This document shows positions 45,601 to 60,200 of a DNA stretch of 64,000 nt, in pieces; within the stretch, counting starts at the first letter, position 1, and each line of letters begins with the position of its first letter. The notes beneath the pieces are model-generated. The model worked only from the letters and a program-made list of their open reading frames with translations, did no database searches and was not told where the DNA came from. Source of the stretch: Branchiostoma floridae (taxonomy: Eukaryota; Chordata; Leptocardii; Amphioxiformes; Branchiostomatidae); the NCBI RefSeq assembly GCF_000003815.2, contig NC_049979.1, positions 8,479,097-8,543,096 on the forward strand, read 5' to 3'. The translations under genes and the position numbers were made by a program.

Positions 45601-47288
45601 ATACTCCATGACACCCGAAGACTAATTATGCAGTTTGCAGCGACTTTGACTGGGTAGACCAAACTACGAACGGACGCGGACAAAAGTTCAGTTTTTATTG
45701 CCCGGTGCAGCTACAAATCATGTTACACAAACCTACAAACTTTGTTAGGCTGTAGCAATCCTGGCTGGGTCTGCATTCGGTTTGGACTAGTTTTCTCCTT
45801 TAGAGCTGTATTAGGAGCTAAAGGAAACAAAAAAGTCTAGGTTGAAACATGTACTATTCTATGCTAAATATTCCAAAAAGTCTTATCCAACTAATTAACG
45901 ACAAGCAATAATAGTTGTCATCGCTGTACACAAATATGCCCGAACTCCTATACTCCACGACACTGACGAACATGCCCAATAATAAATGTATCCGACACAA
46001 CTGGCATATATTGCTACACATGAGTTGACAACACCAACAAAAACACTTCAGTATTTTCCGCTCCCACCTGTTATTAGCATCATAATCTGAAAGTTGACTC
46101 GTAATATCGTACAATTGGTTAAATATTGTGCAGTTTCTAAAGCATGCACTGTATGGCTAAAGTTATCTGAAAAACTATATTCTACAAGTAAAGCATCATG
46201 AAATACACACTTTTTTTGGTATTTACAGTTTGGCAAAGATTGTTATTTCCCATCCTGATAAAATACTTCATTTCGTCTTTTTGCGTACTTTAGTCCTTAA
46301 ATGGCACAAATGAACTCAACATGTTGACTGAAATATAACATTTGGCCTTTGTATCGGATTCAAGAAGAGAATATAGTAGAATTCCTTGTAAGTGGGTCGT
46401 CAAAGAGCTTTGACATAGGGTTTATCAGCCCCCAAAACACTTGACTAAGTGTATTTGTGTAGAGCATAATGTTGGCAGTACACCAGTGGAGTTGTAGTAA
46501 GAAATATCATTGACATGCCATTTTGCGACATAAAGAATTTATGTAAAATGAGTACAAATCTCATGTCCCTGAGTAAGACACGATATATATCTATACCTGA
46601 CGCTAAGCAATTCATAGCGATTTTACAACTGAATATCAATTGCCAGAAAAGTGGATTCCCAACTAACTGAAATATAGAAAACGTACATATCATTGTTCTG
46701 TTCTTGGACATACTACTACACAGGATTGGCCCTACTATACTAGCTGCTTGAAATTCAACATTATTAACTAGTTTGTGTTACTTGGAGCTGGCTTTATTTT
46801 AAGGATATTGTTCATCTGCAGACGTGTGAGTTTACCAAGTCTTGTTCCTTCTTGATAAATGACAGCAGTAAGACTAAAGACGAGCGTCCGTTCGGATGAC
46901 AACGTTACTTTGTTATAATGTCAAGGCTTGGCGCTGGAGGGGAGGGAATCAACCATCATGTCATGGGGATATTTTACTATCGTTGTCATACCGCTGGCAG
47001 GCGTGAACAACGTTACTGATCTCCTGCAGATGTTGTCTGTCACACAGGAAATGTACTAGTTCTCTCTGTGTGCTGTTGTTTAGTCTAACTTTGCCTACCC
47101 TCGCTTGTCTGAATTACAAACGTGGAAGATCGACTGATTGTTTAATTGGTATGATAAACCCACCTGATGTGTGTTTGTGTGTGTGTTTGTGTTGCGGTAC
47201 TTTCGGTGCTGTTGTGATTGTGGCATTCTATTTTGTCCAATCTGTTCATGTAGTTTTTTATGTTCTCGACATCAAATAGATATACGGG
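42605..47288. other. gene desert, CpG patches only
   Basis: CpG-rich stretches lie at 43000-43150 and 44040-44560, and there are ordinary AT-rich parts from 45840 to 46780. No gene, RNA or element boundary can be supported. Confidence 0.35.
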
Positions 47289-47494
47289 TAAGGGCTCAGT
47301 CACGACCGTCGTACGATCGTCGTGCGATGCCGCAAAAGGAGGGCATTCTCACACCGTACCACATACAGTTGTATTGGTAGTTGGTAGTTGGCTGTCTTGG
47401 GTCCATGTCGGCGACTGGATCTGTCACATTCTGCTTGAAAATTGTACCACATCAAAATCGTGCCTTGCCATACGACGACTGTGACCGCACCGTA
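47289..47494. mobile_element. possible imperfect-TIR MITE
   Basis: The left end reads GGGCTCAGTCACGACCGTCG. The complement of the right end reads GGTGCGGTCACAGTCGTCGT. The match is partial (GTCAC, CGTCGTA) and the target duplication is not clear, so this is a candidate only. Confidence 0.35.
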
Positions 47495-50366
47495 CATTGT
47501 ACAACTTTTACACATATAACATACAAATATCTGTAGAGAATTTATTTACGAACAACCTGTATACCTGTTGATCTTTCAGTAACGCGGTGTATTATTTTCT
47601 GCTATAGCTCGTAAATTTAGTCCCGTCACATGTTTACTCTTTCATGTACTTTTAAAGATCATCTTAGGCACTGTTGGCCCAACATCGGGACTTTTGGTCG
47701 ACTAAGTGCACATGACAAATGAACAGGGCCCAATAGCTGTGACCTGGCGTCCAGGAAGTAATCAGGAAAGTCATTATCGCCTGAAAACGTGGAAGTTCTC
47801 CGCCTTGATCACGTCTTGTTGGTTCACCCCTTGCTCGCAGGGGTGCGGCGGGTATGCCCGTTGAGCGTGGTCGGGTGTCGCCCACTCACGAGCGGTCCTC
47901 GGTCTCGGGATTATGGTATTTCCCACCGTTTCATTTCACTCACATATCGTTTCCTTCCGGCCGACATACATCATGCAATTACAGCCTGCAGGACTCGTCC
48001 GGGCTGTATTTCGGAAGGGGGAAGAAATCTAATCTGGCGGAGGTGCACTTTCCCTGCAAAGGTTCACACCGCGCGTATCAGCGGACTACAAGATTTACAG
48101 CCCCGAGATTTCTTGTGCTGCCAGACCGCTCCAGTTCGACCGCATCGCCCAACATCCAGAGCACCTGTCTTTAGCCCGCCAAGGAATTCGCGCCCTCCAC
48201 GACACCCGAATCAATCTTGCCCCGGCAGCGGGCGCACCTGGCCTAGATGTAAGAGGACGCCGCTGAAATCACTCCCGGCATTTCCTTGCTATTGAAGTTT
48301 TCCACTTTCAAGAAGTCTATATCTTGGTTTGGAAAGTTTCCTACGTCCCAATTTGCATCGGAATCACTCAGATCTGTACATTTATGGGCGGAATTGATTT
48401 TCTCTGACGTTGAAAGTCCCGAAAGAGCTGTCTCCTCTTGCCTAATGTTTCAATTTTTCAAAAGTTCAGCCAGCTTCACTCTATGGCGGTGGACTCGGAG
48501 AACCCATAGCTTCGGAGTAGCAGATGTTTTGTTTTATAAGGGCGACACGTTGCTATCCTTCACTCATTTTTCTGTTCAATTATTTATCCCGTATGAACAT
48601 GATTTCTTCTTCAAAGTTTATAGAAGATAATTTGTGAACATCCTTGTTTGGAATTAAGCTGTCTTGACACTGTACCTAACTCGTCTGGTTATTCAAGTAA
48701 TGGCTGTCCGACATATCATAATTCTTGTCTTTCCATTTCTTGGATAATTCTCAAAGGCGTAATGTCTACTAATCTTCCTTCATTGATGAAAATTTTAACA
48801 ACCACCAACATGGGAGGCCGCCTGTTCGATTTGCATGCTGGGTACCCGACGTCACGACGCGTCACGGATTGGTTCGTCTGAGTCGAGCCACAGTTCAGAT
48901 TTGTCAGATTAGCCAGGTTCGGATCATTTCAGGGATAAGTAAAGGAATAATGGTCTTATACTTATTGATATCATGGAGGATCGCATGAGAAAGCAAATCG
49001 GGAAATCACGACTGCAATCATTGTTTGTCACTCCCATATCTACCTCCCCACCCCGCACAACAAGACCTGGGTGATAAGCATTTTGCTCAGCATAAATGTC
49101 AGTTAAGATGAATTAACGTTGCAGCTTATCGTGTGTTTGTTGCGATACTATGTCATTAGCTACCTATTCCATTCATAGCTGTCCGGGCAGTTTTTCAGTG
49201 CATGTAATTGTAAAATGCTCAGGGGAAATTAGCGGATATATGTAACTACAGTTGGAAGACAAGTTGAAATACTAAGAATTTTATACGCATAACTCTCACA
49301 AGTTGCTGTTATTGTAGCCTTCAGGAAACACGTAGCCGAACATTTTTTCCTAATGAGATGCAGATGTCTGATGTTTAGTTCAAGGCCGAGCCACAACTTC
49401 AATATAAGGCACAAACAATATTAACTATCGTATCTGTAACTTTGTGAAATCCTGACATATTCGTGACCAACTGACGTGAATCTGCCAATATCTTTATTGG
49501 AATTTTATTTTCATTTCTCATTTAAACATCATTAAATTGTATTTCGTGACGTTGTGATAGTTCAATGACAATATTCCTGGTTACGTATATCGGTATATGT
49601 ATAGTTCTGCTCAACAATTGTACGTGTGACCAGATACCTACATACACGTACCAACAAAAGAACAGTTCCAGGGTGATGACTGATGTTTTACAGTGACCGT
49701 TGCCCCTTCGAGACAGAGGTCGGTTATTACTAAAATTTATTTCCGGTACACAGCCTACCAATCATCCTGTTGGAAATGAAAGCTCGCAGCTTTCAAGGTG
49801 ATCATAAGATCCCATTACCCTTGCAGCAGGGACGTCTTCACCCGCCCAGCACCAGCCTTGGCCAGTGGCCATCCCTGCCCGGGCCACACGGCCAACAGCC
49901 ATGACCACACCGTCTAAGTTTCCCTATGATTGATGACGTTCCTTAACGTGAGGGGACAGAAACATCAGGCGGCCAATGGAACCCGCACATCTGTCCCGGC
50001 CCGAGCCGGTAATAGCCGCCCTGCCTCCCAGCTATATGGGGAGAACCATCTCGTTCCTCTCCGGCACGCCATTACATTTTTCCCGCCGCTCCTGACCCGT
50101 GAAAATGATGTATGAATCTAGTTTCTCGGTCCGACCCGAGCGGCACAACAGATACAACCCCACCCCCACTCTTTCTCAGCAAGTTTCCAGCTCAGTAGTC
50201 GAATGTTTGCGTGAGAGGCACAGCGTGCCATATAGACATTTTGCAACTGCTTCTACCAACTGCATGGTCTATCAAAAGTTAGGCGAAGAATTTCCCTTGG
50301 TACCAGTTATACAAAATTAGGCCATGGTGAAAACCCAGTGCGTTATAGATGACCAAGGTTTAATAG
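47495..50366. other. gene desert, nothing recognised
   Basis: A CpG-rich patch at about 47800-48260 holds overlapping open frames on one strand but no identifiable protein. The rest shows no feature. Confidence 0.35.
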
Positions 50367-50465
50367 TGAATGAATGAATGAATGACCTTTATTGTACATT
50401 TGTGCTCAAACAAGCTAAGTACAGGTCGTAGCGCTAGTGATAAGGTACAATTTTAATTTAAAGGA
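50367..50465 (-). mobile_element. possible LINE/SINE 3' tail
   Basis: Read on the minus strand, AATAAAGGTCATTCATTCATTC is a polyadenylation-like signal followed by a 4-bp tandem tail. L2/CR1-clade non-LTR elements end in such short tandem repeats. The body upstream is too short to name. Confidence 0.4.
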
Positions 50466-53400
50466 CGCCTTCCGCGGTGTTGTACCCATTATGTCAACTC
50501 ACTCAACAGTGTGGATCTCTGCGATCTCTGCCATCCTTGGATCATAAGCAACAGGACTCGTAAAAACATATAATATTGTACTATGGAGTACGTTTAGCAT
50601 GTGCGTGAATATGAGTATAGGACTATACAAACATTGCTGTGGCTGAAGACATCGTTGTTTCATGAATTATTCAATTCAGCCTTTTCTTTGACCAATTGCT
50701 CTGAAAGTTTTGTCGATCATAGTTTTATTTCTTTAGGCGTGGATTAATGCGGACTGGGCCTTATCTAAAAGAGGCTCCCCGGCATTGCAGCTCCCGAGCC
50801 TGATTCCCGCGTCCTCACCCGTGGGCAGACCTCTCCTGTTTCACAAGATGGATCCTCCTCCATCTTGACTGGAACAGAGCTGGTCAAAGATGTCAAGGTC
50901 ATGCGGGGTCAACCGGATTCTGAGGCAGTTATTTTCTAGGACGAATTCTTGGCGTTGATAGCATTCGTACTCCGTTACCAATTGACCGCAACAAAATTTA
51001 GAACATTCGAAGCGAAGGAAAAAGTTGGCGCGATGTTCTCCTACAGGTGTGTGGCATTAAAGTTACCGAAAGTTTTCATCGCACCTGAACTATAACCCAA
51101 AGGGACTAGCTTGTCTTCGTAGTTGTGGAAAAGAAACTTTTTCAAACGGATTTTTCTACTTTGGGGACAACAAGGCTGGTTTGTCATGCAATGTGATGCT
51201 GAGGTCCTACTTTTTTTCTCCTCTTGTATTTGTTCTTCCTTAGTTGTTTGAAATACCTGCTTTGTGTGAAGATGTTCAGTTTACTTTAGGTACATTTATA
51301 TCTCTTCTTTTGAAAGGCTGCATCTTTAGAAAGTTTTGCCTGTACTTGGAATCATGGACCTTAAAAACATTTTTGAATGTGGTGAGCTCTCAGCAAGGTT
51401 GTCCCCAAACCGCCCTTAGTGCCTTGGACCTGTTGTTGAACTGGCTTTTGCCAATATTTGGCTGAATGATTCGTAGGTATTGAACAGATAAGAACTATTT
51501 CTGTACAGAATCTGGCACAGACGCTTCTCATAGTCGCCCCAGGATGGCTAGATGAAGCACCACAACACTCTAGACCGCTCCCGGTTTTGTCCTCATCAGG
51601 TGATTTGAAGACGCATTGTTCTGGTCCTGAACGGAAGGGGTATAGCCATAGGGAGATGGGGTGGAGTCTGAGTGGAGGGACTGCACTTCCGAAGACAGAA
51701 ACATCGATACATTGCCTCTGACGGTTCGCATTTTTCAGGCTTATGTAAGAAAATGTGTTGTGCGAGAGCAGAAAGCCTTGATGTAGTATAGGATGTAGTC
51801 TGTAAGTGGCCCCAGCCATGTAAATGGATGTGTTCTATCTCGCACCGGAATCGGACGAAATCGACTACCGGCCTGAAAGGTTTTTGCCCAGTCCATTTCG
51901 CTTTGTGGCTGAGATAGGCAGATGTCAGGTAAAAAGTTCTCATTTCGCGCAATTCAAAACGTCCGAATGCATTTTCGTCATGTACAACCGCGCCACTTTC
52001 CTGGCGGACATTTTGCTCGGCGCGGACCGGAAAAAGGCAAACTCTTGTAGATTGCCATCAACATGCGGACTGTTTCCGATAGTGGCTGCGAGAATGGTCG
52101 ATTTTTCCCCCGGACTTGCTTTCAAAGATACACCGGGGTAATCTAGATTGCTCCGTGCACAATTGCCGTCGATTCGGGCAGAAGCTCCGCCGCAGGGCAG
52201 TAGATGGAGCCCCGCGATAGGGCCGCGCGGAGGCTCCACAGAACTAGCCGAAGTGGACGCAGACAAATTGTGCACCCCCGGTCCTTATCAACGGGGAAAG
52301 ACATAGTAAAGCCACGGAATAGGTCTCTCTTGACCCACTAAAACCCCGTCTTCCCTCCCACCTTTTTATTAGGGAAACCGCGGACGATTACAGCACGGCG
52401 TCGCTGGTTTGCCCTTGATGGAGAACGGTGCGCTGAGCAGAGCAGCGGCGGAGATGAGAAAGTGTAGAGAAGTCCCGACCGAATCCCTTTCCTCCCCCCA
52501 AAACCCGCCGCAGGGTTCCCCGCCACGCTTTGTACTTGGTCGAAACAGAGAAAGTCAATCATGAAGAGTGGGCTCTCGCTCCAAATCAAAAGCGAGCTCG
52601 CAAAATGAGGGTGCCAAGGTCACCGAAGAGGGAGAAAAATGGCTGAGATAATGAGACTCGACTGTGTCTGTGGAGGCGCGCACGAGAGGGGGAGAAATGA
52701 ATAAAATGGTTCTGGAAGCAGGGGTGATGGATGAGGGGTGCCGTACGTATGGAAAAGAGATGTGCGCGGCCCAGGCTTCGCCAAACAATATAATGGCCGG
52801 TCGATGAACAGTGGGGGCAAAGACAGCTCCACGCTCGATACCATCCAAGATAAATCGTCTTCCGGTTTCGGTATAACTCCGATGTAAATATTTCATCTCG
52901 CCTGTGATTAGTGTCAAAAAACAAATAGAGCTATGTGACCCTTGTCTGTTGGTCGCCATGGCAACGCGAAATGGAGTGCAGCTATAACTTTATTATCCCA
53001 TATGGAACGATATGGACGGAACTGCGAAGCTCCATCCCACTAAATACGGCATGAAGTTTGGTCCGCTCGACTAAATACATCCATGCAATTTCTTCCGCGG
53101 ATGAAAAATGGTGAGGTGGGAACTTTTCTCATTACAGAAAAGCCGCGCGCGGGGTATTTTCCGGAAAGTCGGGATTTTGTCATTACTGGCTATTGACACG
53201 ATGCTCTGTAAGTTAGAGAGCGCCATTTGCGTGGAGCATGGGACGCATAAGTGCAATTTGTTTAATTGGTATGGTCTCACGCGCGGAGGACTTCCTCTAT
53301 ATCACCGACCGCTCACATATCTGGATCCTCAGACGGGCGCTTCTAAGCTACAGCCGCCTCTCCCGATCGCGCCAATGTGGTGCCTCGCCTCGCGGATCGT

Positions 53401-56400
53401 TTCCCTAAATACATCAAAGCAATTAAAGACGCCCGGTGAAAAATTACGGAAAACTTCCCGTCAACTTTCTCCCTCATTCGATGTGCGTTCCGGGATTTTG
53501 CAGCTTATTACAGGAAATCCCGGCATCGGTGCCGCCAACGTGGTCGATACTGCTGAGTCGCGCTTTCTCCATGCGCGGCGGCGGAGCTGCGCGGTAACTG
53601 AACTTGAAACGACAGGCAAACATCTCCCCTTTATTAAAGCGGCCTCGTGTTGGAATTTGTCAAAGTTTTCGTTGACAAGAAAATGAACGGATCCAAACGA
53701 ATGGTGTATGTACATGTTGCACGGATCGCTTCGATCGAGAGGAGCATGACACGTAGGGAATAACATTTAGAGTAGACACAGAAGGGAGTCTTTGACTTTT
53801 AGCAAAGAATCGTAATAAAAGAATACACACAATAATGCACATCCGCATCATTAAGTAAAGCATGTATGCTTAAAGAATACATAATGAATACCCACTAACC
53901 ATAGTCTTCAGTTATAATAATATCCTTTGAACATGCATCATACCAAGTTGATCTTGACATGAAGCATACACCACCCTTTCCCTCCCAGAGTTATCAAACC
54001 AACATCTTTTTAACTGAAACAGAAATTGATGAACACATAAACATCAAATGGTTAACTTCACATCGTTCCTTTCGCTTGTTGTAAATTCTTCATAGAGTTC
54101 TCCACCTTAGGTTTCTAATAAGATTGGTTCTGTATATGCAAGAAAAACCCATCTCAGCACTTGTTTCTCTCTGTGAGGTACATATTAAAACTACCTAAGT
54201 ACCTTTATACGGTTTATAACATAAAGAAAGCATCGTAAACCTCGTGTAGGCAGACAGAATTGGATCAAAAGTAATTGTCAATCTTATAAGTTTAAATTGA
54301 GAGTCAGTTGTGAAAACCAAAGCACCTTTATATGCCGAGACCGACATGGTGGGAAGGACTAAAACATGACAGAAGATATATATGTGAAGTCTGTTTATAC
54401 CGTGGATTTAGTTTATCCTATGGGTTCAACAACCCTGGGATCGACCATGCATATGTAATTTTTCAATTTTCTGAAGTATAGGTTTACCGCAGGCTGCACC
54501 TGTTGCAATTGTTTTATGCAACTCGGTTAATGGAACTGCAGAATTGCTGTAACTTCTGGTTATATGTGTGCCTTCGATCTGAGCATCGCTGTGCATGGTT
54601 TACACCGTGAACATTAGGACATGATTCAGTCAGTACCTGTGATTTTCCTACGCACGTTTCAGTAGAAACAGTAGTAAAGCTGTCTGTACATGACAATCTA
54701 CAGGGGATCTCAAGTGCGTGCATTCTACAGCCGCGAATGTTACTTTCCGTGTTTTAATATACAATTAGTATAGAAAGTCAGGGACGCTGTTTATCTGCTC
54801 ATTCGTCTATGGAATGCATATAACGTTACATGAAACAGCCGTGGACATTCACACATACAACCAAGCACTACTAGTGTGCGAGTAGCCATAATCGGTACGA
54901 ATTGGGACAGGACCACCGGCATGGTAGTTACTTATACATACAGTCACAGTGCAGATGTGTCTTACAGAGTCTAGTCTGTCAAACAATGCCATCGAGCTAC
55001 TCTTGTTTGCGTTTTGTTACATCTAATTTCCCTCAGTCTACACCGTCTTACACAGAGATGCGCCAAACCCTCTGCATCAACCATCAGGAAGATCCCCGGT
55101 TTGCTGTACATGCAGTTATAACGTTACAAAGATAAGGCGCTGGGAGGAGGGCCTGAAGTTTACTCGACAATCCTCTGGACGAGGTACAGTTTCTGGTAGT
55201 GACGTATCTTTTTGGGGAATATCAAATCTACTATCGGATTCCAGTACACACGTCATTAACGCAGAAGACAGCAGAGCGCGCGGAAAGTTTTCCCGTCCTA
55301 TCCCGTGATGCACCGCGCCGCTGGCATGTCCCGGCTCCCAGTTTGTGACCTTGTCGTGTTTCATCAGTGCTGTAATATGGCGGTGATGACACAGGTCCTC
55401 TCCCCGGCACCTCCCCTCGCCTCCTCCGACACCCCGGCACAGTAATCATTCCGTACTCACGCTGATTGCTGCAGAAGGGCGGCGGGGCCAACCCTCGCGC
55501 AGGGCCCTGACACCACCTGTCAGTGGTGCGTCATCGCGACATGGTCCTGTCAGTGACGCGTCATGACCTGGCAGTGGAGGTCCTCTCGTCATTGTCCCTG
55601 TCCTAAGCTAGCTGTGGTGCTGACTTCTGTCGCTAGTTTCCGATGGTATCAGCAGCAAAGGCTTCCCTAGCTGTGTATCAATGTAACAATAGTACTTGTG
55701 CTGTATCACTATGGCATGTACTTATCTTGTAAGAGCACTGACGTGCAATAAATTTGAATAAAGGTTTTTCATCTATTTATTCATTCTTGTAAATGAAGTG
55801 AAACCAGGCCACCTACTCAAAATCTAGCCTTGATGCCATCCTAGTTAGTTTGCCTGGGCTCCCATCTCCCCAGTAACAAACTTCAAGTACAACCAGGGAG
55901 CACAGCAGCGCGGAAAACTAACTATAACGGCACCCAGGCTAAGCTAGGTCAATGTTGTCTCGTATATATTGCTGCCCCATATCTTCACAATTACCTATAT
56001 TGTTTCTAACATCGGAATATCCATTAAGATGACACTACAGCAAATTATAACGACCGCAAATTGCAAAAATTATTACTCCACCAGGTGAGCGCTCATGTCG
56101 CAAAACAAAGTGCTCCATTGAAGTCGGAAAAGAATGATTAGAGGCTGAGACCAAATTAATCCCACTTGACCGGACAGAAGATTTTCCTCCTCTTCAAACC
56201 GCCCGCCCATCAAGACTATGTCAGGAGATATATTCATATTCGTGGCTGCCGCATCAGCGCCTCGCGGTCCCCCTGCCGGGCGGAAGACGTATGGGAATCC
56301 CACTGTTTAATCTGTCCTTTGTGTGCGGAGACGTCGTATGCAATCTCACGCAGGTGTGCTCGCAGAGGCCAACACGACGAACGAGAGGATCAATCTTCCC

Positions 56401-57029
56401 GACGTCTGCTAGTTGGGACCCAGGATTTATCTAAATTTAACAGGATTGTATAATGTTGGCTTGCTGTGATGTTGCGCGGCTTGACTGGCGCTGAGCTCCA
56501 TGTTCGGTCTCGACGCGACAAGAACAATCTCAGAAGTTCTTGTCAGTTCTTCAATGTGAAACGTTCGGATCCTCTAGCTCCGCAATGCCACCTAACCCTT
56601 AAATGTGACATCGCTACATTGATGACTTTCAAACATATAAGAAATGATAATATGATGAACAAACAACTACATGTCAGTAGAAAATCAGTTCACCATGTAT
56701 CTTGACTGAGTACATCCAGCTCTATCAACTTTTAACCACGGCAGCGGAACCATCCCAATTAAAAATCTGGAAGGAGAACAAATGAAGGCTGAAAAGCTAT
56801 GTCTGCACACAATGTGCAATGATACTCCTGCTTTCTCAGCTAATATCTCCCTGGTCTCCCCAAAGAGCAATTCCCCTCGCACAGCAAGGCCTTTGCCGTT
56901 CTGTTTTCATCTTCCTGTCGCTTCGGCTTTAATCTGTCTTGCTGGTGTAATGAGTCAGAGGAGGCTGTGTGGAGGAGATGCCGCCAGACAACATGCCTTT
57001 ATTTACATCAACAGTAGTCTCTACCAGAA
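50466..57029. other. gene desert with X-box and CpG patches
   Basis: CpG-rich stretches without supported coding lie at 52100-52300, 52480-52960 and 53100-53650. The last carries a 192-codon open frame with no recognisable domain. A polyadenylation-like AATAAA pair lies at about 55747-55762 without an evident gene. A short inverted pair (TAGTTAGTTT near 55843 and AAAACTAACTA near 55915) may be a small MITE. Confidence 0.35.
52952..52965. promoter_or_regulatory. perfect RFX X-box, second
   Basis: GTCGCCATGGCAAC also fits GTNRCC-NN-RGYAAC at every position. Together with the site at 42591 this makes two perfect sites in a desert where fewer than one is expected by chance in the whole window. 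Confidence 0.45.
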
Positions 57030-57230
57030 TGCATAGGTCGCTGGAAAAATAGTAGAAATAGGTCAAAAAGACAGATAACATGCCAGAGCTGTAAGCCGGC
57101 CTGGGAGTACAGTTTGTGATCTGATCCTGAGGAAACTGTACTCCTAGGCCGACTAGTACCTCCTCTGACATGCATTGTTGTCTGTCTGTTTGTTTTGCCA
57201 ATTTCTACTATTTTTCCTCGTACCTATGCA
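57030..57230. mobile_element. palindromic MITE (about 200 bp)
   Basis: TGCATAGGT at the left is mirrored by ACCTATGCA at the right. Inside these, GGAAAAATAGTAGAAAT (57043-57059) pairs with ATTTCTACTATTTTTCC (57201-57217). The centre pairs GGCCTGGGAGTACAGTTT (57098-57115) with AAACTGTACTCCTAGGCC (57133-57150). The element folds along nearly its whole length. The target duplication is not clear. Confidence 0.65.
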
Positions 57231-60200
57231 GTTGGTACATCAACTGTAATCAGACTGACACCACATGATGACAGAAACGCCTTGTGTGACACACAGACCA
57301 AGTTGCACAGACACAACAACAACAATAACAACAACAGAGCACCCGGTTGTGCATACAGCCTCAGGGGTAGCTGACACTGAAGAAGACAATGCCCTTGTTG
57401 TGTAGGCGTGACAAAAACAGAGGACGATTCCGTACATCGTGGTTTACCTCATCAAATATAAATGCTCTGCAATTGTGCCGTTTCTGCCAGAATAACACGA
57501 TAAGGGGACGATATCTTGAGAGGAAATCATCCTATTGGGTCATTACCTTCATGGTTATACCTGTTATCTTGATCTTTATTCAATGAGAGTTGAAATAATG
57601 ATCCGTAGCACCAGTTTAGTTATGGTGATCAAGTATTTCAGTTTTTGAAGTATTTTTCGAATGGGAGCGAATATTTTGGCGGTTGACAAGAGGCAATAGG
57701 GACTTATCAGATACCGACAGGAGAAATCAGCTGGACAGGTGAAATTGGCAACAAATGAAGTGAAAGTGATGTATGAGGTCCTGTCGGAAATCGACCAAAT
57801 CAATGGGTGCAGGTAGAACAAAAACCAACAAGGTCAAGTGCCTTCAACGCGAAAATTCGGGGACATTGATTTCAAGCTCGCAACGCTGTGTATATATATT
57901 TATGCCATATGAAACGACTGTAACTGCCGAAAATTACAGGTATCAGCAGGACGCTCCAGAACGGGCGGCCAGGCGGTAATGGAAAAAACTTTAACGAAAT
58001 CGGCCGCAAAACGATACTGTTAGGAGGGAATCTTACAAATACCTTCCGATTGATGTTTATTGCGCTCTCTGAACTGAATATCCGCAGCAATGATGGGTGT
58101 GTAGCGAGAGTAATAAAGTCGGATTGTGTCGCCCACATGTGGAGGATCTCATCAAGGGAGGGATGGCGTCCTGCTGAGGGCCGTACATCATCCACCTATT
58201 CACTAAACACCTGTACAACACGGCGCCATCCCCCCTGCCGACCATACGCCAGCTATTTCTGTTCCTCTTCTGGATACTACAACGGATCATATCAAGAAAA
58301 ATGGAGCCTGTTTAGACAGGGGAGGAAGATGGAGGAGGGGAATCTTTTCCTTGCTGTTATCTATCAACTCGAGACGGAGAACTCTTCGCTACTGCAAAGA
58401 ATTAGTTTCCGAAAAAGACGAAAATTAAAGCCAACGTTGTAGGAAAATGGCTTGCCAAATACTTGTGAATTATGTTTTCATAACGATGCAATAAATTTTC
58501 ATTATTGAAGAACAAGTGGCATCATCTTCCAACCACTAACCTTAACTGAACATTTGGCACAGCAAACGCACATCTAGCTTTATACAGTTCACGCACATAT
58601 TTACGAATTTCGGATTAGAATTCCCCCTTCCTCGCCACAAATTTGCCACCATGATCTAGAGGAATCTCAGAACCCATATGAGAGCTAAATTTCATTTGAC
58701 TGCAGGCGCTGAGATAGGTAAGCTGGGTCATTTATTACCGAGCACTGGGACGTCAGCCCTACATTGTAGGTGACACGTTCCCTCCCCCTGGCGCGCGCCG
58801 TCCTGTTAGGATGATACTTGAATACACATGCAAGTGTCATCTTTTTTCACGACAGCGTATGCTGTCTATTTTTCATTGAAATACGTGCAAAATATCAGGC
58901 AGATATAGCCCGAGGTAGCACCCGTAAATCCTACATAGGGGACGTATATGCACATGCGAAATGAAATGCCTACGAGAGCGTAGAACTTGAGAATATCTCG
59001 AGATAAGATATCTCTTCTTCTGTTCCTGTTTGTTTCTATGTTTACATCGAGTGCGTTGTGTCAAACTTGATAGATTGTGGAGTAAAATGAGGGGTATCGT
59101 GTTGTTGTTTTTATCTCGTATTCAGGAGACCGGGGAGATAAGTCATAACGGCATCCGACAGGTCATGATGATTACAGAGAAATATCTGTCTTCCGATTCA
59201 TTAATTCACGCGAGTTTCACTGTGGATGTTCTGATAATTTGTATAAATGGCTCCGGCACTTTTGTGCTTACAGAAGACAAAATCCACGAACTGAAAGGAG
59301 CACAAAACGGAAAATAAGTCAAATATAATCTCCTGGTTGTGAAGATAAATACATTTCACGGAGATGGGCCTCAATCCATTCACTCTGAATTGGCCCTCAA
59401 TAAAACAACTTCAAAGTTGGCCCTATCTTCAACAACGTTGTCAATAAAATAATTCTCAAAGCATCGTTCCATTTGAGACGAGTATAATACTTGAATGGGG
59501 TTATGGGAAGCGAGGGAAACTTTAGGGAACCATGTGTGTGTTTGATGAAGTGTTATCAGTTGGTGAATTCTTGGTGTATCGTGCCTCCGAGGGTTTCTTA
59601 TAATGGTCGTGTTTTGGGCCCAACCCACTCGGCATGACCTCTCGTATAGATTATTGACGCTGCCTTTGAAATAACACTCTTCCCTTGTAAAAGCTAAAGA
59701 TTTGGACGATGCAGCGGTTCAAAAGAAACAAAGCTATGTACAGATAGCTGAGCGATCGTTTTAGTGTTCGAGAAAAGCCTGTAAGACACTATCTGTCTAA
59801 GAGTAGGGCCTTCATCTGTTTTCAGTAATATGTATTCTGCTTGTCTTGTGTCGTGTTTTGGCATTTTTACCACGTCATTCAATATTGTCATATCTATTTC
59901 AAAGTAGAGGTGGCACATCAAACGGTTTGAGAAGATTCTATTGCAAAATAAAAGATAAACGGTTTGGCAATGACAATTTCGGGGAGTAAAATTGGATGAC
60001 GATAACTCGAAGACCCATATCTCACACAGTTATATCTCACGCTAACATGACAACCCTATGTCTTCCTTGAGTTGAGCCAGCGTCTCATCGCAGGTTGTTG
60101 TAGTATTCAGGAGGGCCCGTGTGCTCGGACACAGTCTGGTTCTGTCGCGCCATACAAACGATGAAGCTCTGCGGTCATTTTTCACGGTGCCTAAATTCGC

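Noticed and set aside
47789-48295. 168-codon plus-strand open frame
   Set aside because: CpG-rich patch, second frame also open, no domain seen.
53108-53686. 192-codon plus-strand open frame
   Set aside because: It has no recognisable domain, and it lies in CpG-rich DNA where stops are rare. Kept only as a possible conserved non-coding patch.
55740-55770. AATAAA pair suggesting the end of a transcript
   Set aside because: No exon or open frame leads into it, and the region is AT-rich.
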